From the IMG/VR virus record IMGVR_UViG_3300042887_002465, positions 1 to 47,341 of that record: a stretch of DNA of 47,341 nucleotides; one strand, written 5' to 3'. Under the pieces are notes generated by a model. The model was not told where the DNA came from and did not search any database. It saw nothing but the letters and a program-made list of their open reading frames with translations. Position 1 is the first letter of the stretch. Each line of letters begins with the position of its first letter. This document shows positions 13,690 through 19,768 of the stretch, piece by piece. Position numbers and translations under genes: made by a program. This DNA comes from a virus.

Positions 13690-14172
13690 TTACTTTACAT
13701 CTTTATCTTTTTGCCACTGTCCATCATACAATTCAGCAGTACTGTTCTCGAAGATAATCACTTGAGCAACACGAGCTCCTAACTCAATGTCAATTGGTTG
13801 AGTAGCGATTAATACACCACCCATCTCGTCTACTTCGAATCCTGGATCGTATACACCACTTGTGATGATACCTCCACAACGCAATACGCTTGAACGATGT
13901 CTAATGAATGCTGTATGGTTAGCATCTAATTTGATTCCTTGCTCGAAGGTTAGTGAGTAGGTTCCTGGTTGTAGTTGGAATAGGAACTTCTCGTTTGAAG
14001 TGAATGTTGGCATCACATCAACGTAGTCCTCTAACTCTGTCTTGTCCTTCAACACTACACCACCACTAATCTGTTTCACTCCTTTAAGAGTTAGGTCGTA
14101 ACCTACTTGAGCCTTTGCACCTTTACCTTTGGTGTCCAAGAATTGCTCTACTTTGTTTGAATCTAATAACAT
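13690..14172 (-). CDS. dCTP deaminase / dUTPase superfamily enzyme
   Basis: The 160-residue protein has the beta-fold landmarks of the Dcd branch: AQVGYDLTLKG, LQPGTYSLTFEQGIKLDANHTAFIRHRSSVLRCGG (the conserved R-x-S-S), IITSGVYDPGFE (D-P-G-F/Y-E), and GARVAQVIIFE. Dcd enzymes deaminate dCTP to dUTP, and bifunctional forms also hydrolyse dUTP. A separate, canonical dUTPase is at 18534, so a deaminase role here would make a two-step route to dUMP. Substrate choice cannot be proven by eye. It is followed downstream by an isolated leader gene. Confidence 0.75.
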   Translation of the reverse strand: MLLDSNKVEQFLDTKGKGAKAQVGYDLTLKGVKQISGGVVLKDKTELEDYVDVMPTFTSNEKFLFQLQPGTYSLTFEQGIKLDANHTAFIRHRSSVLRCGGIITSGVYDPGFEVDEMGGVLIATQPIDIELGARVAQVIIFENSTAELYDGQWQKDKDVK

Positions 14173-14187
14173 ATGTTTTTATTTTTA

Positions 14188-14985
14188 CTATACGCCTCTT
14201 TTTGTATCAAAGGCAATGATATGATCTCTTCCTGTCATATTATATCCTTGCTCAGCACACATATCGAATACTAACGGATACATCTTAACTAACTCCTCTC
14301 GAGTATCTCCTGCTGGCATGATATAAGTCTTGTCCTTTGGAATGTTTAAGAATCGACGTGCTCCTTCAATCTGTGCAAGGTTCTCCTCAGTACCATCCCA
14401 AACTGGTTTGAAATGATAGTCATCATGGAACTCAATCATCTTTGTGATTGCTGGATAGTTGAGACGGAACTTGTTGTGTTGCTTAATCATTCTGTCATCT
14501 ACAATATCACCTTGTGGAGTTACTGCTCCTAATACTGGTACTGAGTTGTTGAACTTAGGGCTGATGCTTAACAATCCGATTGGGTAATCAGTCTCGATGT
14601 AATGCGACCCTTCAGTCTCAATTGTGATAAGAATACCTCTATCATGTGCAAAGTGAGTAAGCTCATTTACTAATGCTGGGTGCATTGTAGGAGATCCTCC
14701 AGTTAGCATCATCTCTTTAATGTGTGGGTTCTCATCATAAATCTTAATGATGTCATTGAACGTGAATGTACCCTTCTCAGGATGGATACTTGTGTACCAA
14801 CTATCACACCATCCACCTTCTCCAAAGTAGCAACGGTGAGTGCATCCAGTTGTACGTACAGCAATAGTAGGACGTCCAAAGCGACTGCCTTCGGATTGAA
14901 TGCATTTGTAAAGTTCGACTATAGGTAGTACCTTATTATAATCTTCTAATCTCTTGTTCATATTGAATTTATCTAAAGTACTCAT
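14188..14985 (-). CDS. queE: 7-carboxy-7-deazaguanine synthase (radical SAM), QueE
   Basis: The protein has 265 residues from ATG 14985, or 257 if the in-frame ATG at 14961 (MNKRLEDYNK), outside the overlap with the previous gene, is used. YKCIQSEGSRFGRPTIAVRTTGC corresponds to the QueE opening (LQGEG...R..GC), and MMLTGGSP to the SAM-binding GGEP, with E replaced by S. The Fe-S cysteines are C48, C52 and C60, spaced CX3CX7C instead of the usual CX3CX2C, with WCDSWYT matching the normal WCDT. It should convert 6-carboxytetrahydropterin to 7-carboxy-7-deazaguanine, the branch point of deazaguanine synthesis. It works with FolE and QueD in this window. Confidence 0.85.
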   Translation of the reverse strand: MSTLDKFNMNKRLEDYNKVLPIVELYKCIQSEGSRFGRPTIAVRTTGCTHRCYFGEGGWCDSWYTSIHPEKGTFTFNDIIKIYDENPHIKEMMLTGGSPTMHPALVNELTHFAHDRGILITIETEGSHYIETDYPIGLLSISPKFNNSVPVLGAVTPQGDIVDDRMIKQHNKFRLNYPAITKMIEFHDDYHFKPVWDGTEENLAQIEGARRFLNIPKDKTYIMPAGDTREELVKMYPLVFDMCAEQGYNMTGRDHIIAFDTKRGV

Positions 14986-15151
14986 TTAAGAACTCTACTG
15001 GGTATTTCAGGATCCGTCCTGTATACTTTGGAGTCTCAACAAAGTGTGAGTCAATTTTTACTCTTGCTTTAGCAGCTGCTTCAGCCACTTGCTTACCTAA
15101 CTCAGAGCCTGCTGGCTTACCTAAGTATTCAAATAACGATTTCGTTTCCAT
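14969..15151 (-). CDS. 60-residue protein (SLFEYLGKPAG type)
   Basis: This short protein begins METKSLFEYLGKPAGSELG and continues with an alanine-rich helix (KQVAEAAAKARVKI) and a closing YTGRILKYPVEFLNEYF. The composition and the KYTG...YxxEFLxEYF ending match small proteins I recognise from other myoviruses, but no function is known to me. Its 3' end overlaps the annotated queE start by 17 bases, and 3 bases separate it from the upstream gene. Confidence 0.65.
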   Translation of the reverse strand: METKSLFEYLGKPAGSELGKQVAEAAAKARVKIDSHFVETPKYTGRILKYPVEFLNEYFR

Positions 15152-15154
15152 ATT

Positions 15155-15442
15155 TTATAGTTGTGACATTAATTCTAAAACTCTTTCTTTTCCTCCTGCA
15201 TGTACGTACAAAGGAGTTCCTTCTCCAACATACGCACCGAAGACATTGTACTCAAGATAATCCCAAGCTTCTTCAGAAGACATACCATCTTCTTCCAACA
15301 TCTCAACCATCTTCTCGCGATCGTAGATTACTCGGAATACGTCTCCTGAGGTATCTAATCCAATGATTGCATCGTCGTAACCTTCTACGAGCATTGTCTC
15401 TTTATTACTCTCCATAGCTTGCTGCGTTTCTTTCATGTTCAT
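15155..15442 (-). CDS. 95-residue acidic protein of unknown function
   Basis: The protein has a recognisable core: YDDAIIGLDTSGDVFRVIYD, then KMVEMLEEDGMSSEEAWDYLEYNVFGAYVGEGTPLYVH. The pairing of a helix carrying EEAxxYxxYN with AYxGExTP is one I associate with small uncharacterised phage and bacterial proteins. The frame opens at 15442 inside the upstream queD gene; the second ATG, at 15412 (MESNKETML), would reduce that overlap to 8 bases and is equally plausible. It sits in the deazaguanine operon, but nothing links it to the pathway directly. Confidence 0.65.
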   Translation of the reverse strand: MNMKETQQAMESNKETMLVEGYDDAIIGLDTSGDVFRVIYDREKMVEMLEEDGMSSEEAWDYLEYNVFGAYVGEGTPLYVHAGGKERVLELMSQL

Positions 15443-15869
15443 ATACTTCTACTTTAGTAGCTTTAACTCTACCTTCTGTTTCTTCGTCTAAAAATGTATT
15501 AATTATATCATACAAATACTGAGCAAATCGTTCACAACCAGTTGATGGTAATATACGTAATTGAATAATACCATCCTTCTCCATTTGAATAAAGTTAGCT
15601 AAGTACGGATCGTCTTGTGCTATAATTGTAGTATGGTCTAATAACCAATTAAAATAATCTTTTGGAGACTTTCCAGCAATCTTAGTATTAGCTCTTTTCA
15701 TACCACCGAAATCAAATACCCAGTTACGATGGTCTAAGTCACCTTCAAACCACACTCTAAACGATACAGCGTATCCATGTAAGAATTGACAATGTGTTCC
15801 ATCTGCTTTCCATTGACGGAAGCAAGTTGAGTATCCATCGAATAACTTGGTTGATGTAAATTTGCTCAT
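15405..15869 (-). CDS. queD: 6-carboxy-5,6,7,8-tetrahydropterin synthase, QueD
   Basis: The 154-residue protein matches the QueD/PTPS fold: CFRQWKADGTHCQFLHGYAVSF (catalytic C27, zinc H31), WVFDFGGMK, LDHTTIIAQDDPY (catalytic H79), GCERFAQYLYDIIN (pterin-binding glutamate E113) and VEVYEHERNAASY. Compared with E. coli QueD, the zinc histidines at 16 and 33 are read as Cys and Tyr; I recognise this CFRQW...HCxFLHGY form as a distinct subfamily. It turns dihydroneopterin triphosphate into the substrate of QueE. It starts at ATG 15869, overlapping the upstream stop by 4 bases. Confidence 0.85.
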   Translation of the reverse strand: MSKFTSTKLFDGYSTCFRQWKADGTHCQFLHGYAVSFRVWFEGDLDHRNWVFDFGGMKRANTKIAGKSPKDYFNWLLDHTTIIAQDDPYLANFIQMEKDGIIQLRILPSTGCERFAQYLYDIINTFLDEETEGRVKATKVEVYEHERNAASYGE

Positions 15870-16303
15870 GCTTTTTGATTTTCTTTTGATAATTTTCTAT
15901 ACTCTGAATATAAGCAAACTAAGTCAGACTTGCAACGGCTAAGTGCTTTGGTCCAATGATCTTGTCCAAATTCTTTATGTAAGGCTTCTCTTAGGTTTGA
16001 TAGTAGTCTTTTTTCTTCGTTGTCGTGATCTTCCATTAGCTTGTTGTACCTCTTAACGTACTTGCGTTGGATTTCATCTAAACGATATTGCAAACTCTCA
16101 GGACCTGCATTCCAGCCTTTGATTAAAGCTGCTTGGTCTTTTTTACATGAGATGAGTTCTTGCTTGGCTTGGTCTGCGTAGTCGCTATAATCGAAGTCTC
16201 CGTGTTCGATTTGTTGTAGTAAGAACGATTTGCCTCTTAATGCGTCTTTACGCTGTAACTTAGCCTTAGGCTTATGCCTACGCCACCAATTGAACTTTCC
16301 CAT
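15866..16303 (-). CDS. 145-residue coiled-coil protein, unknown function
   Basis: The protein begins MGKFNWWRRHKPKAKLQRKD, strongly basic, and then is almost wholly helical and charged. IQRKYVKRYNKLMEDHDNEEKRLLSNLREALHKEF in the middle is a likely coiled coil. Two cysteines (ALSRCKSDLVCLY) occur near the C-terminus. No family is recognised. It is the first gene of the queD-queE-dcd operon, with an early-type promoter and an 18-base leader without Shine-Dalgarno sequence. Confidence 0.65.
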   Translation of the reverse strand: MGKFNWWRRHKPKAKLQRKDALRGKSFLLQQIEHGDFDYSDYADQAKQELISCKKDQAALIKGWNAGPESLQYRLDEIQRKYVKRYNKLMEDHDNEEKRLLSNLREALHKEFGQDHWTKALSRCKSDLVCLYSEYRKLSKENQKA

Positions 16304-16321
16304 AACTTGTGTGCTTTTTTA

Positions 16322-16352
16322 TAAATATACTCCTAAAAAAAGCAAAAGTCAA
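16322..16352 (-). promoter_or_regulatory. Early-type promoter of the 16303-to-queE operon
   Basis: On the coding strand TTG (16352-16350), 20 bases, TATATTTA (16329-16322), then an 18-base leader. The TTG sits in the 3' arm of the terminator stem. TATTTATA also reads at 16327-16320. Confidence 0.65.
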
Positions 16353-16370
16353 CGCTTGGTTGACTTTTTT
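16331..16370. terminator. Bidirectional-looking terminator hairpin
   Basis: AAAGTCAAC and GTTGACTTT form a 9-bp stem around a 5-base loop. T-rich tracts follow on both strands, so it can end minus-strand transcripts from 16372 and any plus-strand ones. Confidence 0.85.
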
Positions 16371-16371
16371 T

Positions 16372-18153
16372 TTAGATAGCTGCTAGCTCTTCGACTTCGA
16401 TCCGTATTTGATCTTTTGAGAATCTAAATACGAGAGTTGTTTTGTAGGTATGGTTGTTAATCGTAAGTAAGTACGTTATGTAGAAACCTGCCTGCCCTGG
16501 TGAGTCTATGACTTTGATGCTCTGTACAGACTTCTTTTCATCGACCGCTGAATTAGATGGAAATTCAGAAATAGTCCCAGTTGAAGCATCGTTCTTACCG
16601 ATTGCTTTGTAGAAGTTTGGATTTAGTCCATGTTGTGCAATTGCAAACATTGTAATTGCTACAAACGGATTCTTAACCTTATCTAGATAGTCTGCAAATG
16701 CTGGTGTTACTTGTTTTGTTCTCTCTGTCCACTTTTCTATTAGAGTAGATGCTAGATCGTAGGTTGCTGCCTTTTGAGATAAGAGTGCTTGGATCTTTCC
16801 GGAGTCTAATTTTCCCTTGTTATCTGCTTTGTTTTTAGCCTCGATACTCTTCAAAAAGCTTCGCGAGTCTCCCTCAACCTTTTCAATTTTCAAAGCTTTA
16901 AGGTTGCTTACAAATCTTGTGTAGGCTTGTTGAAAAGTTGTGGCTGTGTCAATGGACTTACCCAACTTACTGCTAACAGCCTTTGTTGCTTTCTGAATAA
17001 GCGCTTTGTTAGTAGATAGGTACTTGGTAAGCTCTCTGACTTCAGAAGACTTGCTTGGTACTCCTGATAAGTTTGCCATCTTAGCTAGTTGAAGTACTGC
17101 TTGTCTTACTTTAGCAAACACACCCTTGTCCTTTTTCCAGTCATCGGAGGTGAAATAATACTTATCAAGTCTTCTACTAATATCTCTAAATTTGATAATT
17201 TGTTGGTTACTTGTGTCTTTTCCTAGTTTATCTTCCTTAGTTACTCCATCAACAACTACATTCTTAATAAAGGTTGTTCCTTTGCCAGCTTGGGCTTGTT
17301 GCATCTTAAGCGATACTGCGATAATAGGACCTCTTGGATTGGCACTTCCGTAAAAGTAACTATTCAAAGAGCCTGCACCTACATTAAGTCTTTTGGTGTC
17401 TAATGCTTTTTTAGCTTTTGATTCGTCGAGAAATAGGTATATGTCCCCAGGGCACCAGTTGTCTGGAAAGTATCCTTTGATGCTGTAGTTTGATTCTATT
17501 AGTTTAACGGCGTGTGATCGAATTGCGTTAAAGACGGCTTCTCTGCGAGCCATTCCTGGTTGTATCTGATTAAATGCGCTTGTAATGGCATCGGCTGCTC
17601 CTACTCCATTATTGATAATCATTATATCAGCTTTGTTTGTTTTGATATCGCTAATTGCTTCACCAACGTAATCTCCCATCTTTGCGTATCCTGATATGCC
17701 ATAGTTTTTGCCGTACTTCTTTGCAATGATACCTAGTTTACTTTTTAACGCTTTGGAGATCTTAATTCTTTGGGTTGGATCAAGCTTCTTATCTAGACCA
17801 CTTCTATAAAGATCTACAATTGTCTTGTCTGTTAGGTTGGCATCTACAAAAAGACACACCAAGGCTTCTTTTACATCTGTAGGATTTGAGCTTAGTTCTG
17901 CTGTTGCTATTTCTGGTAAAGGAAGGCTTTCGCCAAACTTCTCTTCCAGTATCTCATTAAGAATCTTAACCTCTCCATACTCTGTAAATACACCATCCAC
18001 AATGGTAGGATACCCTTTTGGTATTCTATAACACCACTCAGTCATAATATCATTCCAGTTTAATTTAACTGCTGGAGCTTCTTCCTGCTTTTGTGGTTGT
18101 TCTTGCTTACTGTTTAACTGATTGTCTAGTATATTATCGAGGTTGATGGCCAT
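16372..18153 (-). CDS. 593-residue protein of unknown function (possible nuclease-like core)
   Basis: The N-terminus is a polar, Gln-rich tail (NILDNQLNSKQEQPQKQEEA) followed by a folded region. The most distinctive segment is GYFPDNWCPGDIYLFLDES...SLNSYFYGSANPRGPIIAVSLKMQQAQAGKGT. I associate this W-x-P-x-D-I-Y ... SLN ... I-x-V-SLK pattern with uncharacterised proteins of large phages, and the D...SLK spacing could suit a PD-(D/E)XK nuclease. A long Lys/Ala/Ser-rich helical region follows, then a beta-rich C-terminus (GFYITYLLTINNHTYKTTLVF). Its stop is close to the terminator. No function can be assigned safely. Confidence 0.7.
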   Translation of the reverse strand: MAINLDNILDNQLNSKQEQPQKQEEAPAVKLNWNDIMTEWCYRIPKGYPTIVDGVFTEYGEVKILNEILEEKFGESLPLPEIATAELSSNPTDVKEALVCLFVDANLTDKTIVDLYRSGLDKKLDPTQRIKISKALKSKLGIIAKKYGKNYGISGYAKMGDYVGEAISDIKTNKADIMIINNGVGAADAITSAFNQIQPGMARREAVFNAIRSHAVKLIESNYSIKGYFPDNWCPGDIYLFLDESKAKKALDTKRLNVGAGSLNSYFYGSANPRGPIIAVSLKMQQAQAGKGTTFIKNVVVDGVTKEDKLGKDTSNQQIIKFRDISRRLDKYYFTSDDWKKDKGVFAKVRQAVLQLAKMANLSGVPSKSSEVRELTKYLSTNKALIQKATKAVSSKLGKSIDTATTFQQAYTRFVSNLKALKIEKVEGDSRSFLKSIEAKNKADNKGKLDSGKIQALLSQKAATYDLASTLIEKWTERTKQVTPAFADYLDKVKNPFVAITMFAIAQHGLNPNFYKAIGKNDASTGTISEFPSNSAVDEKKSVQSIKVIDSPGQAGFYITYLLTINNHTYKTTLVFRFSKDQIRIEVEELAAI

Positions 18154-18515
18154 TACTGCAGATTTTCTAGTTTGTATTTTGTCGACAATATCAAAGTTAC
18201 GATTGTGTCTATGTCGTTCTGGAATTGAGATTCGTCTAGCTTAGGATCTTTGCGAAGTTTATCGATAATTGTTAGTAGCTTTTCAAAGTACTTAATGACA
18301 TTATCCTTCTCCGCATTGTTGTCCATGGTATCAACTGCATCAAACTCTATAAGTCCATGACGACCTTGGTATGCTTCTGCTAAACCATCTACTAATGGAT
18401 CGATGCCCTCATAGTACTTTTGCAGGGCCTTGTGAGCTGCGTAAGACTTTGTTCGTAAGTGAAATACGTGCGTTTGAGTTTGCGAGTGTAGTAATATTGA
18501 CGCTAATTCTTTCAT
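18153..18515 (-). CDS. Dps-like helical protein (DUF5856 type)
   Basis: The 120-residue, all-helical protein has the segment HLRTKSYAAHKALQKYYEGIDPLVDGLAEAYQGRHG. Its spacing of His/His/Glu/Asp-type residues over two helices resembles the ferritin-like Dps family and the phage DUF5856 group. Dps proteins bind iron and DNA; an actual ferroxidase site cannot be confirmed here. The last base of its stop is the first base of the following start codon. TATTTATA lies 10 bases upstream of its ATG. Confidence 0.6.
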   Translation of the reverse strand: MKELASILLHSQTQTHVFHLRTKSYAAHKALQKYYEGIDPLVDGLAEAYQGRHGLIEFDAVDTMDNNAEKDNVIKYFEKLLTIIDKLRKDPKLDESQFQNDIDTIVTLILSTKYKLENLQ

Positions 18516-18525
18516 GCTATTTTAA

Positions 18526-18533
18526 TATAAATA
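18526..18533 (-). promoter_or_regulatory. TATTTATA motif before the Dps-like gene
   Basis: TATTTATA reads on the coding strand 10 bases upstream of ATG 18515, at the 3' end of the dUTPase gene. A TATATTAA box overlaps it, with a TTG at 21 bases, so an early-type promoter is also conceivable. Confidence 0.4.
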
Positions 18534-18962
18534 TCACTTACCACTACTTCCAAAGCCCTTTTCCCCTCTTTCTGTCTCAGAAAGCTCTGTTTCTTCGACA
18601 AACTTCACTTGTGGGTATGGTATGATTACCAATTGTCCAATGCGGTCACCTATCTCATATATTGTAGAGCTTGAGTGACTTGTCTTGTGGAAAGTAAATT
18701 GTATCTCTCCTCTATAACCACTATCAATAACTCCTACTGAGTTTGTTAGGGCTAACTCATACTTACGAATTGAGCTTCTTGGGAAGATTAGTCCAACATA
18801 GTCTGCTGGTATCTCAAACGCTAATCCAGTCCCATAAGTAACTTGATTGCTATCATTACTAAGAATTCTCACTGCTGTTAAATCTAATCCAGCATCTCCA
18901 GGTTTTGCATAACTTGGAACTATTGCACTTGGGTGCAGTTTTTTAATTGCTACTTGTAACAT
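18534..18962 (-). CDS. dut: dUTPase (trimeric type)
   Basis: The 142-residue protein shows all five dUTPase motifs in order: AGLDLTA (1), PRSSI (2), NSVGVIDSGYRGEI (3), DRIGQLVIIP (4) and the glycine-rich C-terminal ERGEKGFGSSG (5). It hydrolyses dUTP to dUMP and pyrophosphate, keeping uracil out of DNA and feeding thymidylate synthesis. Its start overlaps the 3' end of the upstream homing endonuclease gene by 20 bases. Confidence 0.95.
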   Translation of the reverse strand: MLQVAIKKLHPSAIVPSYAKPGDAGLDLTAVRILSNDSNQVTYGTGLAFEIPADYVGLIFPRSSIRKYELALTNSVGVIDSGYRGEIQFTFHKTSHSSSTIYEIGDRIGQLVIIPYPQVKFVEETELSETERGEKGFGSSGK

Positions 18963-19527
18963 CGTTTATTTGTTGCTTTTTATTTTTTAATGTAATTAAC
19001 TCACATAGATATAAAAATCGATGGATTGGAAATGCATTTTTCATTAAATTCACATCTTTATGAACCCAGACTATATTATCTTCTGTGTAACCTTTGCTTG
19101 AGTCTAAGCGATCGACTGATGCTGTAGTTTCTTCTTTTGAATCTCTTGCATTTAGTTGTATAGGAATGCCCGTGAAAAAGCATTTTTTATTTTGTTTTTG
19201 ATAGAGTTCCCACAAGAGTTCTTTGGTGACATCAACTACTAATCCTCGTTGCTCTGCTCCTCTCACTAACCTAGAGTAGAATGTTTGAGAAACTCGGCCA
19301 ATGCCTTTAAATTTGGCATTAAATTCAAATTTATTCTTACACCCACAGGATTTTGTTTCACCTGCAATTAGCTCTCTCGATCTAACAACCTTTTCTTTCC
19401 CGCAATCGCACACACAAAGCCACCAAACACTCAGTTGCTTGCTTTTTGTGGAAGTAGGTTTTGGTGCTTGTTTAATTGCGGTTAGGTGACTAAACCTTTG
19501 ATTAGTTAAATCTTTGATGCTGCCCAT
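18943..19527 (-). CDS. HNH homing endonuclease
   Basis: The 194-residue protein has the two-part layout of phage HNH homing enzymes. The N-terminal Cys-rich domain is DLTNQRFSHLTAIKQAP, then WWLCVCDCGKEKVV and ETKSCGCKN. The C-terminal nuclease part is KCFFTGIPIQLNARD, ASVDRLDSSKGYTEDNIVWVHKDVNLMKN, where DR-x-DSSKGYTxDNIxWV is a common HNH-type core. Such enzymes spread by cutting intron- or gene-less alleles. It sits as a free-standing gene between the Cys-rich 74-residue protein and dUTPase and overlaps the latter, as an invading element would. Confidence 0.88.
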   Translation of the reverse strand: MGSIKDLTNQRFSHLTAIKQAPKPTSTKSKQLSVWWLCVCDCGKEKVVRSRELIAGETKSCGCKNKFEFNAKFKGIGRVSQTFYSRLVRGAEQRGLVVDVTKELLWELYQKQNKKCFFTGIPIQLNARDSKEETTASVDRLDSSKGYTEDNIVWVHKDVNLMKNAFPIHRFLYLCELITLKNKKQQINDVTSSN

Positions 19528-19538
19528 AGAGTTGAGGT

Positions 19539-19763
19539 TTATGATTCTTTATTATAAATATCATCCTCAACATCTTTTAGGTGAATAAATCTTGGGTCTA
19601 GTGTAGTATTTCCTTTTTCATTAGGCTTTGTGTACGGACAGTTTGTACAAACGTTTCCACAACACTCTCCTCTCTTCAACAAAAATTCAGCAGAAAGGGG
19701 CTCACGCTTTTTCTGCGCGAGCTCCTTTACATACTGCTGAAATATCCAATCTTTACTATCCAT
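19539..19763 (-). CDS. 74-residue Cys-rich protein (CCGNxCxxCPY motif)
   Basis: The protein has a compact cysteine motif, GECCGNVCTNCPYTKPNEKGN, following a short basic helix. The CCxxxCxxCPY arrangement is that of the DUF5522 / oxidoreductase-like family, where it may hold a metal or cluster. It lies 5 bases downstream of the ribonucleotide reductase gene, so a link with the redox chemistry of that enzyme is conceivable but unproven. Its C-terminus ends DVEDDIYNKES, and the bases encoding that end contain the TATTTATA motif before the HNH gene. Confidence 0.65.
   Translation of the reverse strand: MDSKDWIFQQYVKELAQKKREPLSAEFLLKRGECCGNVCTNCPYTKPNEKGNTTLDPRFIHLKDVEDDIYNKES
19553..19560 (-). 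promoter_or_regulatory. TATTTATA motif before the HNH gene
   Basis: TATTTATA reads on the coding strand 25 bases upstream of ATG 19527, without a TTG at 20 nt. It could drive the homing endonuclease separately from the reductase. Confidence 0.35.
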
Positions 19764-19768
19764 TTGGA

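Noticed and set aside
10489-15869. QueC or QueF gene within the deazaguanine cluster
   Set aside because: No protein has the P-loop SGGxDS motif of QueC or a QueF-like pattern. The small proteins at 11297, 14969 and 15155 do not fit either.
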